Source: Acidovorax sp.
Lineage (GTDB): Bacteria; Pseudomonadota; Gammaproteobacteria; Burkholderiales; Burkholderiaceae_C
DNA length: 64,000 nt
Reading direction: 5' to 3'
Assembly (NCBI GenBank): GCA_031277855.1
Contig: JAITLO010000029.1
Span: 1 to 64,000 of the forward strand
Positions 1 through 12,053 of the stretch are shown here, piece after piece. Position numbers and translations under genes: made by a program. The notes under the pieces are model-generated. The model ran no database searches and was not told the DNA's origin. It was given only the letters and a program-made list of their open reading frames with translations. The first letter of the stretch is position 1; every line of letters begins with the position of its first letter.

Positions 1-374
<374 letters not shown>

Positions 375-429
375 TTAATCCGCCGACAAAGCAGGCTACA
401 AAAGCATAGGCTGCTCTGTTTTTGATACG

Positions 430-457
430 AAAAAGCACGCTCTTGCGGAGCGTGCTT
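430..457 (-). terminator. Rho-independent terminator after kdsA
   Basis: A perfect 10-bp stem (AAGCACGCTC, 433-442, with GAGCGTGCTT, 448-457) encloses a 5-nt loop. Read on the minus strand it is followed by a run of T. It lies 40 bases past the kdsA stop and before eno, so it should uncouple the two. Confidence 0.8.
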
Positions 458-497
458 GGATTTCAGCAGCAAATGGCCTGCATGGGGGTTACGGTCA

Positions 498-1355
498 TCA
501 TGGCTGGAAGTTGTTTTCCAGAAAGCCGTTGCGCTTGGTCACATCGTCCAAGGCTACCAGGGTCTCCAGCAAGGCCTTCATGTGCTTGAGCGGCACGGCA
601 TTGGGGCCGTCGCTCAGGGCATTGCAGGGATCGGGGTGGGTTTCCATGAACAGACCGGCCACACCCACGGCCACGGCCGCGCGGGACAGCACGGGCACCA
701 TCTCACGCATGCCGCCGCTGCTGGTGCCGGTGCCGCCGGGCAGCTGCACGCTGTGCGTGGCGTCAAACACCACGGGGGCGTTGGTCTCGCGCATGATGGC
801 CAGCGAGCGCATATCGCTCACCAGGTTGTTGTAGCCAAAGCTGGCGCCGCGTTCGCAGGCCATGAAGCTGTCTTCGGGCAGGCCCACTTCCTTGGCGGCG
901 GCGCGGGCCTTGTCGATGACGTTCTTCATCTCGTGCGGGGCCAGGAACTGGCCCTTTTTGATATTCACCGGCTTGCCCGACTGGGCCACGGCGCGGATGA
1001 AGTCGGTCTGGCGGCATAGAAAGGCCGGGGTCTGCAGCACGTCCACGATGGAGGCCACATAAGGCACTTCGGCCTCGGTGTGCACATCGGTGAGGATGGG
1101 CACGTTGAGCTCTTTTTTCACCTTGGCCAGGATGTCCAGGCCTTTTTCCATGCCCGGGCCGCGGAAGCTGGCGCCGGAGGAACGATTGGCCTTGTCAAAG
1201 CTGCTCTTGAAGATGAAGTGGATGCCCAGGCTGGAAGTGATTTCCTTGAGCTGGCCCGCCACGTCCATCTGGAGCTGCTCGGACTCGACCACGCAGGGTC
1301 CGGCAATCAGAAAAAAGCGTCGGTCCAGACCGATATCAAAGCCGCAAAGTTGCAT
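498..1355 (-). CDS. kdsA: 3-deoxy-8-phosphooctulonate (KDO-8-P) synthase
   Basis: Cytosolic enzyme that condenses phosphoenolpyruvate with arabinose 5-phosphate to KDO-8-phosphate, the precursor of the inner-core sugar of lipopolysaccharide. The 285-residue product has the family's usual length and is recognisable throughout: an N-terminal [11 protein letters not shown] strand, the [12 protein letters not shown] segment that contacts PEP and phosphate, LTDVHTE, and [12 protein letters not shown]. It starts only 36 bases after the pyrG stop, so the two are very likely co-transcribed. A strong terminator follows it. Confidence 0.97.
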   Translation of the reverse strand: MQLCGFDIGLDRRFFLIAGPCVVESEQLQMDVAGQLKEITSSLGIHFIFKSSFDKANRSSGASFRGPGMEKGLDILAKVKKELNVPILTDVHTEAEVPYVASIVDVLQTPAFLCRQTDFIRAVAQSGKPVNIKKGQFLAPHEMKNVIDKARAAAKEVGLPEDSFMACERGASFGYNNLVSDMRSLAIMRETNAPVVFDATHSVQLPGGTGTSSGGMREMVPVLSRAAVAVGVAGLFMETHPDPCNALSDGPNAVPLKHMKALLETLVALDDVTKRNGFLENNFQP

Positions 1356-1391
1356 GGCGGGTGTCCTCAGAGGTTACGCAGGTGAGGCCTT

Positions 1392-4378
<2,987 letters not shown>

Positions 4379-4435
4379 GCTGTTATTGCGCCAGCTGCCG
4401 ATGGTGCGCCCTATTTTTTGTTAGGCTGAGCTGCT

Positions 4436-4966
4436 ATGTCGATTTCCAGTTATGAAGGCCCGCGTGACGGCGACTATGTCCGCTATGTCGATGCCATGCT
4501 GCGCAGCAGCGTGCTGTATCGCGCTTCTGCACAGGCATTGAAACAGGGCAGCCGCAGCGATTTCACCAGCAGCGAGGCCCTGACTCCGGGCGCCCAGCCA
4601 GCATCGGCCTGGGAGCGGCTGCGCGAGCAGGCACTGGCCGCCGTGGAGCAGGCACAGCGCGAAGCCCAGGAGCGCACCCAGGGGACACAGCCCGGTGGCC
4701 AGCGCAAGCAAGGCGGTGGCCGCCAGGGCCAAACCCAGGGTGAGCGGGCTGCCCGCCGCGAAGCGCGCAAGTCTGCGCCGCAGGCGATGCAGCAAAACCA
4801 GGCCCCGGAAAAGAAAAAGTCACGCTTTCGCATCACGCCCGGCCACATCGTGTTGCTGGTGATTCTGGCCGTGATCGGCATGGCCTTCCCAGGCTTTGGC
4901 GCCATGGTGCTGTTGATTGCCATCGTCAACGCCGTGCGCAGCGGTATTCAGTCGGCCAAGTCATAA
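4436..4966 (+). CDS. Hypothetical protein with a C-terminal membrane anchor
   Basis: I do not recognise a family. The 176-residue product has three visible parts: a soluble N-terminal region (1-75), a Gln/Arg/Gly-rich low-complexity basic stretch (about 75-128), and a hydrophobic C-terminus (about 132-168) that could form one long or two short membrane segments. Coding is supported by position, by the consistent third-base GC bias, and by a sensible start just after coaBC. It lies 58 bases after coaBC and about 70 bases before dut, all rightward, so it may be read with them. Confidence 0.7.
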   Translation: MSISSYEGPRDGDYVRYVDAMLRSSVLYRASAQALKQGSRSDFTSSEALTPGAQPASAWERLREQALAAVEQAQREAQERTQGTQPGGQRKQGGGRQGQTQGERAARREARKSAPQAMQQNQAPEKKKSRFRITPGHIVLLVILAVIGMAFPGFGAMVLLIAIVNAVRSGIQSAKS

Positions 4967-5037
4967 GCTACACGGCACAATGCAGGCCTTGTGTTTTTTG
5001 ACGCGGGCGGCGGCAAGCCGCCTGCCCCTGTATTGCC

Positions 5038-5487
5038 ATGAATGTCGACCTGAAAATCCTGGATGCGCGCCTGCGCGAGAACATGCCCGCCTATGCCACG
5101 CCCGGCAGCGCAGGGCTGGATCTGCGAGCTTGCATTGACGCGCCGCTGACCCTGGAGCCCGGCCAATGGCAGCTGGTGCCCACCGGCATGGCGGTGTACC
5201 TGAAAGACCCCTGCTACGCCGCCATGATCCTGCCGCGCTCCGGCATGGGCCACAAGCACGGCATTGTGCTGGGCAATCTGGTGGGCCTGATCGACAGCGA
5301 CTACCAGGGCCAGCTCATGGTCAGCGCCTGGAACCGTTCCAGCACCGCTTTCACGCTGCAACCCATGGACCGATTGGCCCAGATGGTCATCGTGCCCGTG
5401 GTGCAGCCCCAGTTCAATCTGGTCGAGGAATTTGAAGCCGTATCTGAACGCGGTGAAGGTGGGTACGGGTCGACGGGGAAGCAGTGA
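5038..5487 (+). CDS. dut: dUTP diphosphatase (dUTPase)
   Basis: Hydrolyses dUTP to dUMP and pyrophosphate, keeping uracil out of DNA and feeding dTMP synthesis. All trimeric dUTPase motifs are visible in the 149-residue protein: SAGLDLRA (24-31, metal-binding Asp28), [14 protein letters not shown] (67-80), GLIDSDYQG (83-91, catalytic Asp88), MDRLAQMVI, and the flexible C-terminal arm [11 protein letters not shown]. Close linkage to coaBC is common in proteobacteria. A family A repeat begins directly after the stop. Confidence 0.97.
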   Translation: MNVDLKILDARLRENMPAYATPGSAGLDLRACIDAPLTLEPGQWQLVPTGMAVYLKDPCYAAMILPRSGMGHKHGIVLGNLVGLIDSDYQGQLMVSAWNRSSTAFTLQPMDRLAQMVIVPVVQPQFNLVEEFEAVSERGEGGYGSTGKQ

Positions 5488-5489
5488 CT

Positions 5490-5625
5490 CCCCCCTGAGG
5501 CGCTGCGCGCCTTCCCCCCGCTCTTCGCGAGCTGCGCTCGCGGGCAGGGGGACGAAAGCCTCGCTGCGGGGCGGGCCGGCGTAGGCCCTTGCTCGCTGTC
5601 CTTGATCTTTGGCCTGCGCCAGTTT
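5490..5625 (+). repeat. Dispersed intergenic repeat, family A, copy 1
   Basis: Begins just after the dut stop with a CCCCCTGAGG edge, has a variable GC-rich hairpin middle, then the conserved core GCAGGGGGACGA and CGCTGCGGGGCGG, a CCCTTGCTCGCTGTCC block and a GCGCCAGTTT end. The same order of blocks recurs near 11.2, 22.5, 27.9, 29.2 and 60.7 kb. Confidence 0.85.
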
Positions 5626-5704
5626 CATGCGCAACGCCCTGGTCGAGCCTCTGTTCTCCTGGGACAGCAGCCTCGCGCAGCGCACATGTTTGCAAAGAGT
5701 TGAT

Positions 5705-6379
5705 ATGAGCACAGCTATCCCCGCTACGCTGGAGGCGCGCCTGATCTGGCTGTTGGATAGGGCCGCGGCGGGTGTGGCCGATGATGGAGCCCATGACCTG
5801 GCCCATTTGCGCCGTGTCTGGGCCACGGCGCAGCAGTTGCTGCAAGCCCATCCTGAGGCGGATGCCGAGGTGGTGCAGGCTGCGGCCGTGCTGCATGACC
5901 TGGTCAATCTGCCCAAGAACCACCCGCAGCGCGAGCAGGCCTCGCGCATGGCGGCGCAGCAGGCGGTGGCGTTGTTGGGAGCGGCTGGTTTTCCGGCCGG
6001 CAAGCTCGATGCGGTGGCCCATGCGATTGCGGCCCACAGCTACTCGGCCGGCATCGTGCCCGAAACCATAGAAGCGCAGATCGTGCAGGACGCGGACCGA
6101 CTCGACGCCCTGGGGCCTGTAGGCCTGGCCCGCATGTTCTACGTGGGCGGGCGTATGGGGCGAGCCTTGGCCCATCCCACGGATCCGTTGGCGCGCTATC
6201 GCACGCCGGATGACAGCCTCTACACATTGGACCATGTGCAGCGCAAGCTGGCCTTGCTGCCAGGCGGCATGCAGACTGCTGCGGCCCGGGCGCTGGGTCA
6301 TGAACGCCTGGCCTGGTTGCAGCAGTTTTGCGTGGACTTTGCCGCGCAATGGGGAGAAGGGCCACAGCAGCTCGGCTAG
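5705..6379 (+). CDS. HD-domain metal-dependent phosphohydrolase
   Basis: A 224-residue protein of the HD superfamily, which hydrolyses phosphate esters of nucleotides or signalling molecules using bound divalent metal. Seen here: His34 in the AHDLAHL segment, the His-Asp pair at 64-65 (LHDLVN), a downstream AIAAHSYS histidine, and the final Asp in the IVQDADRLDALG motif. The pattern resembles the YedJ-like uncharacterised hydrolases; no substrate can be named. The start at 5705 has an AAAGAG upstream; the open frame runs about 96 bases further 5' into the end of repeat copy 1, which is unlikely to be coding. Confidence 0.85.
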   Translation: MSTAIPATLEARLIWLLDRAAAGVADDGAHDLAHLRRVWATAQQLLQAHPEADAEVVQAAAVLHDLVNLPKNHPQREQASRMAAQQAVALLGAAGFPAGKLDAVAHAIAAHSYSAGIVPETIEAQIVQDADRLDALGPVGLARMFYVGGRMGRALAHPTDPLARYRTPDDSLYTLDHVQRKLALLPGGMQTAAARALGHERLAWLQQFCVDFAAQWGEGPQQLG

Positions 6380-6564
6380 GCCTGGGATGGCCTAGCGCAG
6401 CGCCTGAACAAAACGCTGCATTTGAGCGCTGGTCTGTATGACTTTCCCCCTCAGGGGAAAGCTTGGAATGAGGCCGGCGGTGTGCAGTGATGCTCTACAA
6501 AAAAGAGCGGACTATGCCGGCGGGTATTGCGTCATCTGGCAGTTGGATGCAAAGATCAGCCGCA

Positions 6565-7971
6565 TCATGCCTGGGCCGCAGCCGGCAGGCACAATCGCAT
6601 GCGCAAGCCTCCCAAAGGAGAGGGCAGAGCCTCTATGCTGCCGCCATAGGTGTGGGCCAGCTCGCGCACGATGTCCAGACCCAGGCCGGAGCCGGGGCGC
6701 TGTTCATCCAGGCGCTCGCCGCGTTCAAAGATGCGCTGGCGCTGTGCGTCGTCGGCAATGCCGGGGCCGTCGTCGTCCACGGTAAAACACAGACTATCGC
6801 CTTCGCGCTGCACCTCCAGGCGCACCTGGCTTGCAGCCCATTTGCCGGCGTTGTCCAGCAGATTGCCCAGCATCTCGAACAGGTCTTGCTCCTCGCCGCG
6901 AACCGCCATCTCGGCATTGGCACCGTGCAATGTGAACAGCAGCTGGCGCCCGGCGTGCAGCCGTTCCATGGTGCGCAGCAGTGCCTGCAGCGGCGCCTGT
7001 ACCGGCGTGCGCAAGCCGGTGGCGCGCACAGCGGTGGCAGCGCGGGCACGGGCGAGGTGGTAGTCCACCTGGCGTGTGGCGGTGGCGACCTGCTCACACA
7101 CCAGTTGGGCCAGCGGCGATGCGTCTTGTGCGGCGGCATTGCCCATCACATTCAGTGGCGTGTGCACCGCATGGGCCAGGTTGCCGGCCTGGGTACGGGC
7201 GCGCTGCACGATATCGGCATTGGCGGTCAGCACATGGTTGAACTCGTTGACCAGGGGTTGCAGCTCTTGCGGGAACTGGCCTTGCAGCTGTGCGGCCTGG
7301 CCGGTCCGTACATCGGCCAGGCGCTGGCGCAGCAGCTGCATGGGGCGCAACGCCAGGTGCAGCTGCACGGCCACGGCCAGCAGCAGGCCGGCGGCCAGCA
7401 GGCCGAGGGCGCCCCACAGCATGGTGGTAAAGCGCTGCAGCGGCTCGGCCACCAGGGCCTGGTCGGCGGCCACGGTCAGGCGCAGGCGTGGTGCGTCGGC
7501 ATCGGGCAGTTGCAGCGGGCGGCTCACGGCCGTGAGTGCATTGCCCTGGCTGTCATGCAGCGTCAGCACGCTATAGCCACGGCGCCCTTGGCTGGGGGCA
7601 GGCAGGGTGTCTGGCAATTGCAAATCCTGGTCCCACAGCGAGCGCGATCTGGCCAGTCCGCTGCGCTCCACGCTGCCGTCGTCGGTCAGCGTATCCACCT
7701 GCCAATACAGGCCGGAAAGCGGGCGCTCCAGGCGCTCGTCACCGGCCATGGGTGCCACGTCGACCCGCCGGCGCGTGTCCAGGTTGACGGAGGCGCTGAG
7801 CTGGTCAAGCTGGCGCACCAGCTGGTCCTGCAATTGCTGGCCCACATGCTCTTGAAAGAGGTTGCGCAAGCCCCAGCCGGCCAGGGCCAGGCTCAGGGCG
7901 ATCCAGACCAGGGTGCCCAGCAGCAGGCGGCTGCGCAGCGACAGCGAGACGGGGAAGGCGGGCCACTTCAT
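6565..7971 (-). CDS. Sensor histidine kinase, PhoQ/QseC-like
   Basis: Membrane kinase of a two-component system (468 residues). Transmembrane segments lie near 15-35 and 185-205, with a periplasmic domain of about 150 residues between them. A HAMP-like linker follows, then the dimerisation helix with His267 in NLAHAVHTPL as the likely phospho-acceptor. The catalytic domain has an N box (LGNLLDNAGKWA, 368-379), G1 (DDDGPG, 399-404) and G2 (GSGLGL, 427-432). LLDNAxKWA is typical of the PhoQ branch. The ATG overlaps the regulator's stop by four bases (ATGA), so the two are translationally coupled. Signal unknown; neighbours suggest redox or metal stress. Confidence 0.93.
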   Translation of the reverse strand: MKWPAFPVSLSLRSRLLLGTLVWIALSLALAGWGLRNLFQEHVGQQLQDQLVRQLDQLSASVNLDTRRRVDVAPMAGDERLERPLSGLYWQVDTLTDDGSVERSGLARSRSLWDQDLQLPDTLPAPSQGRRGYSVLTLHDSQGNALTAVSRPLQLPDADAPRLRLTVAADQALVAEPLQRFTTMLWGALGLLAAGLLLAVAVQLHLALRPMQLLRQRLADVRTGQAAQLQGQFPQELQPLVNEFNHVLTANADIVQRARTQAGNLAHAVHTPLNVMGNAAAQDASPLAQLVCEQVATATRQVDYHLARARAATAVRATGLRTPVQAPLQALLRTMERLHAGRQLLFTLHGANAEMAVRGEEQDLFEMLGNLLDNAGKWAASQVRLEVQREGDSLCFTVDDDGPGIADDAQRQRIFERGERLDEQRPGSGLGLDIVRELAHTYGGSIEALPSPLGGLRMRLCLPAAAQA

Positions 7972-8654
7972 GTCTGCACCTCTTCCGCAGCTCCACCTGG
8001 TGCGGCTAGGCGATAGCCCAGGCCGCGCACGGTTTCTATGCAGCCTGCGGGCAGTTTTTTGCGCAGCCGGCCCACAAAGACCTCGATGGTGTTGGAGTCG
8101 CGTTCGCTGTCTTGCGGGTAGAGGTGTTCGGACAGCTCGGTGCGCGACAGCACCTCGCCCACTTTTTGCATCAGCAGCGACAGGATTTTGAATTCGTGGC
8201 TGGTCAGCGTCAGCGGCAGGCCATCCACCGACACCGTGGCCTGGCGGGTGTCCAACAAGATGCTGCCGCATTGCCATTGGGCGCTGCTGTGTGAGGACAG
8301 GCGACGCAGCAGGGCGCGCAGCCGGGCCAGCAGCTCTTCCATGTGAAAAGGCTTGGCCAGATAGTCGTCGGCACCGGCATCCATGCCGGTCACCTTCTCG
8401 TGCCAGGCGCTGCGCGCGGTCAGTATCAGCACCGGCATGCTGCGGCCCTGGGCACGCCAGTGGCGCAGCACGCTCAGGCCATCCACCACGGGCAGGCCCA
8501 GGTCCAGCACGGCGGCATCAAAGTTTTCCACCTCACCCAGGTAACGCGCGGTTTCGCCGTCGGCGGCTGTTTCCACCGTGTGGCCTGCCTGGGTGATGGC
8601 ATGGGCCAGTTGGGCTTGCAGCGTGGGTTCGTCTTCCACCACCAGAATGCGCAT
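7968..8654 (-). CDS. OmpR-family response regulator, PhoP/QseB-like
   Basis: A 228-residue DNA-binding response regulator and partner of the kinase just downstream. The receiver domain has the acidic pocket (Glu7, Asp8), the phosphorylated Asp51 in VLDLGLP, Thr79 and Lys101 in LAKPF. The C-terminal winged helix (about 130-218) contains LTSHEFKIL, the SNTIEVFVGRLRKKL recognition helix and the ETVRGLGYRL wing. Its start codon overlaps the stop of the upstream PepSY gene (TAATG), placing pepSY, regulator and kinase in one tight operon. Confidence 0.95.
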   Translation of the reverse strand: MRILVVEDEPTLQAQLAHAITQAGHTVETAADGETARYLGEVENFDAAVLDLGLPVVDGLSVLRHWRAQGRSMPVLILTARSAWHEKVTGMDAGADDYLAKPFHMEELLARLRALLRRLSSHSSAQWQCGSILLDTRQATVSVDGLPLTLTSHEFKILSLLMQKVGEVLSRTELSEHLYPQDSERDSNTIEVFVGRLRKKLPAGCIETVRGLGYRLAAPGGAAEEVQT

Positions 8655-9022
8655 TACTTCTTTCCTTTTTGCTTGACTTTGAGCACCCTGCCGTCCACGG
8701 CATCCAGCTCGATCTTCAGCGCCTGGCCATTGGCCTGCAGCACACGCAGTTCGTAAATGAACTCGCCGTCGTCGTGTTCGAACTCCACCTTGATGACCTG
8801 GCCCTGGAACTCGCGCTCCACGCGGTCGATCACGGTGCGCAGCGGCAACACCTTGCCTTGTTGAACGGCCTGGCGGGCCAGTTCGTGGTCGCGACTGTCC
8901 GAGTGTGCCTCGGGCAGGCCCAGCAGCAGCCCACCCCACAGGGCAGCCACCAAGGCAGCAGCGCCCAGCCACAGCAAGGAGCGCGGCGGGGGGCGGCGCA
9001 AGCGAGAGGGGGAAGTGTTCAT
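8654..9022 (-). CDS. PepSY-domain membrane protein
   Basis: A 122-residue protein with one N-terminal hydrophobic segment (about 16-37) and a periplasmic PepSY domain (LPLRTVIDRVEREF, then VIKVEFEHDDGEFIYELRVL and LKIELDAVDGRVL). PepSY domains are thought to bind or inhibit peptidases or sense the envelope. The ATG at 9022 is chosen because GGAG sits nine bases before it; an upstream TTG would be the alternative. It is the first gene of the pepSY-regulator-kinase operon and faces a second PepSY gene across about 157 bases of shared promoter DNA. Confidence 0.85.
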   Translation of the reverse strand: MNTSPSRLRRPPPRSLLWLGAAALVAALWGGLLLGLPEAHSDSRDHELARQAVQQGKVLPLRTVIDRVEREFQGQVIKVEFEHDDGEFIYELRVLQANGQALKIELDAVDGRVLKVKQKGKK

Positions 9023-9179
9023 GGCAGCAATCTCCAACAGGCAAACAGATACGGTTTTTATAGCGGGAAGGCCATGAACCTGAGATGAACAAAGGCTTCA
9101 GCTTGGGTTCACCCCGGGTTTTGAACAATGGATTTAGCCAGGCACGGTGCCAGGCGCTATCTCATAAGGAATGTTTGCT

Positions 9180-9539
9180 ATGAACCGCATTTTTCACAAG
9201 TTCTCGCGCTCTGCTGGTCTGCAACTGGCTGCTGTGGCCTTGATTGCCGGCATGGCCGGTGTAGCCATTGCCCAAGCACCTGCCGCAGCGCCTGCTGTAG
9301 TGGCCGCACCTGCAACACCTGCAGCCGCTGCTGCGGTGATGCCCTGGCAGACGACACCTGCATTGACCATACGCCAGGTCTATGACCGACTGGAAGCCGC
9401 AGGCTACCGTGACCTGCGCGAGATCGAATGGGATGAGCACCGCTACGAAGTCAAGGCACGCGATGCCCAGGGCAACTGGGTGAAGCTGGATGTGGATGGG
9501 CAGAGTGGCGCGGTGCTGCGCAGCCGCAACAAGCATTAA
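9180..9539 (+). CDS. Secreted PepSY-domain protein
   Basis: A 119-residue exported protein. A signal peptide covers about residues 1-33 (basic start, hydrophobic core, AIAQA cleavage site), followed by an Ala/Pro-rich linker and one PepSY-like repeat (IRQVYDRLEAAGY ... EIEWDEHRYEVKARDAQG ... KLDVDGQSGAVL). ATG 9180 is preferred over ATG 9171 because AAGGA lies nine bases upstream. It is divergent from the two-component operon and is probably among its targets, by analogy with similar loci. A family B repeat starts right after the stop. Confidence 0.85.
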   Translation: MNRIFHKFSRSAGLQLAAVALIAGMAGVAIAQAPAAAPAVVAAPATPAAAAAVMPWQTTPALTIRQVYDRLEAAGYRDLREIEWDEHRYEVKARDAQGNWVKLDVDGQSGAVLRSRNKH

Positions 9540-9542
9540 GAC

Positions 9543-9657
9543 CCGCTCACACAACCCTTGATACGTCGTTGCGTCGTCTTGTCGTACCTCTGTACTGCCT
9601 GCGACTTTGCGCCTCGTCTCAAACGCAAATCTTCGATTTGCTGGGTCGTGTGAGCGG
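9543..9657. repeat. Intergenic palindromic repeat, family B, copy 1
   Basis: A 115-bp element bounded by terminal inverted repeats (CCGCTCACACAAC on the left; the right end reads CCGCTCACACGAC in reverse; 12 of 13 match). A second copy with the same ends and internal blocks (GATACGTCGTTG, TTGTCGTAC, TGTACTGCCT, CGCCTCGTCTC) lies at 58098-58213. Both copies directly follow a stop codon. Confidence 0.85.
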
Positions 9658-9758
9658 CTCTAAGGCGATGGGGCGCATGCTGGGTGGCAAGCCTGCCGCC
9701 CGGCACGCAGCGGTGCTGCGATGGTGGTGAGAGCGTTGTAGAAAAAGAAGGAGGATGT

Positions 9759-11141
9759 ATGCGAGTGCGCGCAGTGTGGGCCTTGTGGTCGGCCATATTG
9801 ACCGCAGCCTGGATGCTGGCGGTGTGGATAGAGCAAAGCCAGGGCCTGGGTGGAGGTGACATCCAACTGGTCTGGCTGCTGCGGCGCGATGTGTTGCTGC
9901 TCAGCGGTGTGTGGAGCCTGGGCATGATGTCGCTGGCCATGTGGCTGTCGCTGCGCCAGCCCTGGATGGAGCGCCCGCTGGGGGGCATGGACCAGGTGTA
10001 CCGATTGCACAAATGGCTGGGTATCAGCGCTGCCGTGGCGGCGGTGTTGCACTGGGGGGCCAAGGAAGCCGGCGGTTGGATCAAGGCCGGTTGGGGCACG
10101 GCCGGGCGCCCGCCGCGCGATGCCATGCTGGCCTGGTTGGCCGATGGGCGCGGCCTGGCCAAGGACATGGGGGAATGGGCTTTTTATGCGCTGCTGGTGT
10201 TGGTGGTGGTGACGCTGTGGCAGCGCCTGCTGCCCTACAAGCCCTGGCGCTGGGTGCACCGCGTGATGCCGGTGCTCTATCTGGCGCTGGTCTGGCACAG
10301 CCTGGTGCTGCTGCCGCAAACCTATTGGCAGCAGCCCGTGGGCTGGTTGATGGGGGCGCTGATGGCACTGGGCTCGGTGGCCGCGCTGTGGTCGCTGCTG
10401 GGCAGGATTGGGCGCGCACGCCGCTATGCGGCCGAGGTGTATGCCGTGCAACTGCTGGGCGACAAGCCGGGGCAAGACCCGTTGGAAGTGCTGTGCGCAT
10501 TGCCTGCGCAGTGGCCGGGCCACCGTGCCGGACAGTTTGTGTTTGCCAGCTGGGATGCCCGCGAAGGTGCTCACCCGTTTACCGTGGCCAGTGCTCCAGG
10601 AGCCTGTGGCTGCACGCCCGATGGCAGGCCGCTGCTGCGCCTGGTGATCAAACCCCTGGGTGACTACACGGCCCAGCTGCACCGCAGTCTGCAGCCAGGC
10701 ATGGCTATGCAGATTGAAGGACCTTATGGCTGCTTTGATGGCCAGGCCGGTAAGAAGGCTGCGCAAGTGTGGGTGGCTGGGGGCGTGGGCATTACCCCTT
10801 TCCTGGCTTGGCTGGAAGCACGTCAGCCGGATGCTGCTCCAACTGCGGGCCAGCAACCTGCACATTTGCACTATTGCACCCGCGACGCGGCCCATGATGT
10901 CTTGCTACCCCGTGTGCAGGCCTTGTGCGCCGAGGCCAGCCCGCCCGTGTCGCTGACGGTGCACGACGCAGCCCAGGGGCAGCGGTTGCAGCCCCAGGAC
11001 CTGGAGCGCCATGGCGCGGTGCTGGATATCTGGGTTTGCGGCCCGCAGGGTTTGGGCAATGCCTTGCAGCAGGGCGCTGCTGTGGCCAAGGGGCAAGGCG
11101 GTCGTTGGCGCCTGCGCCGCGAAGCCTTTGAGATGAGGTGA
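9759..11141 (+). CDS. Ferric-reductase-like membrane flavohaem protein
   Basis: A 460-residue protein with a membrane half and an oxidoreductase half. Residues 1 to about 225 contain roughly six transmembrane segments and histidines (YRLHKWLG, VLHWGAK, WVHRVMP, LVWHSLV) suited to bind two b-type haems, as in ferric reductase/NOX transmembrane domains. The C-terminal half has an FAD-binding barrel (HPFTVASAP) and an NAD(P)H-binding fold (AGGVGITPFLAW and a late VCGPQG motif). It should carry electrons from NAD(P)H across the inner membrane. ATG 9759 has a GAAGGAGG ribosome site. It follows the secreted PepSY gene after a family B repeat; similar gene sets recur with PepSY and two-component genes. 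Confidence 0.88.
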   Translation: MRVRAVWALWSAILTAAWMLAVWIEQSQGLGGGDIQLVWLLRRDVLLLSGVWSLGMMSLAMWLSLRQPWMERPLGGMDQVYRLHKWLGISAAVAAVLHWGAKEAGGWIKAGWGTAGRPPRDAMLAWLADGRGLAKDMGEWAFYALLVLVVVTLWQRLLPYKPWRWVHRVMPVLYLALVWHSLVLLPQTYWQQPVGWLMGALMALGSVAALWSLLGRIGRARRYAAEVYAVQLLGDKPGQDPLEVLCALPAQWPGHRAGQFVFASWDAREGAHPFTVASAPGACGCTPDGRPLLRLVIKPLGDYTAQLHRSLQPGMAMQIEGPYGCFDGQAGKKAAQVWVAGGVGITPFLAWLEARQPDAAPTAGQQPAHLHYCTRDAAHDVLLPRVQALCAEASPPVSLTVHDAAQGQRLQPQDLERHGAVLDIWVCGPQGLGNALQQGAAVAKGQGGRWRLRREAFEMR

Positions 11142-11176
11142 CCTTCTGAGGCGCGGTGTAGCCACACCGCATGAGC

Positions 11177-11290
11177 TTGGCGCGGCACACGCCAGGGCAC
11201 CGCGCAAGGGCCGCCCCGCAGCGCTGGTGCCGTCCCCCTCCGGCGCGTAGCGCCAGAGAGGGGGAAGACGCGAAGCGGCTCAGGGGGTGC
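11177..11290 (-). repeat. Dispersed intergenic repeat, family A, copy 2
   Basis: Reverse-oriented copy: on the minus strand it runs GCACCCCCTGAGCC, a variable middle, AGGGGGACGGCACC, GCGCTGCGGGGCGGCCCTTG and CGCGGTGCCCTGGCG. It fills the space between the convergent stops of the ferric-reductase-like gene (11141) and the FKBP gene (11297). Confidence 0.85.
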
Positions 11291-11296
11291 TTCAGC

Positions 11297-11821
11297 TCAA
11301 TGCAGCAGATTGTTGCCTGGGGCTTGGGGCTGGACGCGGAAGAAACCGGTGCCGGCGCTGCCGCGGCCGATTTCTTCTTCGGTGGCTTCGCGCACGGCTT
11401 CCACCTTCAGGTGGATGCGCAGCGCAATGCCTGCCAGCGGGTGGTTGCCATCCAGCACCACATGTTCGGGGTAGATGTCGGTGACGGTGTAGAGCACATC
11501 CTTGGGCGCTTCGGGGTTGCAGCCCTCGGGCAGGGCGCTGCCTTCAAAGGTCATGCCTTCTTCCAGCTCATCGGGGAAGAGCTTGCGTGGCTCCAGAAAG
11601 ATCAGCTTGTCGATGTAGTCGCCAAAAGCGTCTTCGGGCTCCAGGTGCAGATCCAGCGTGGCACCCACGGAGTGGCCTTGCAGGGCTTCCTCGATGCGCT
11701 TGAGCAGGTCATCGCCACCCAGCAAAAATTCCACCGGCTCGTCCAGCACATCCAGCTCTTCGCCCAGGGTGTCTTTGAGCACCCAGGTCAGTGCGACCAC
11801 GCATTGTTCGGTGATTTCCAT
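11297..11821 (-). CDS. FKBP-type peptidyl-prolyl cis-trans isomerase, SlyD-like
   Basis: A 174-residue cytosolic isomerase/chaperone of the SlyD-type FKBP family. The FKBP fold is split by an insert-in-flap chaperone domain: the N-terminal strand VVALTWVLKD, then FLLGGDDLLKRIEEALQG, the insert from about 65 to 135 including LFPDELEEGMTFEG, and the closing HVVLDGNHPLAGIALRIHLKV. The metal-binding His-rich tail of Escherichia coli SlyD is absent. Start at 11821 matches the family; the longer frame upstream has no support. Only a family A repeat separates its end from the preceding convergent gene. Confidence 0.9.
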   Translation of the reverse strand: MEITEQCVVALTWVLKDTLGEELDVLDEPVEFLLGGDDLLKRIEEALQGHSVGATLDLHLEPEDAFGDYIDKLIFLEPRKLFPDELEEGMTFEGSALPEGCNPEAPKDVLYTVTDIYPEHVVLDGNHPLAGIALRIHLKVEAVREATEEEIGRGSAGTGFFRVQPQAPGNNLLH

Positions 11822-12053
11822 GTCTGTGCCTTTTTCATCTAGGGGCACGGGCCGTTGGCGGTCCGTGCGGGAGGCGGGAATTGTAGCGAGCCGCTTCTTT
11901 CCCGGGGTTGCAGCGGCTTTGCGCCCCCGCAAGGCGGTGCAGCCTTGTGCGTGGGACAATCGCCGCCATTCGCAGGGCAGTGACCGCATGGTCTATGGCC
12001 TTGCCCCGCAACCTCTCTGATGGTGGTGCCCTGGCATCGCCCTAGGAAACGCC

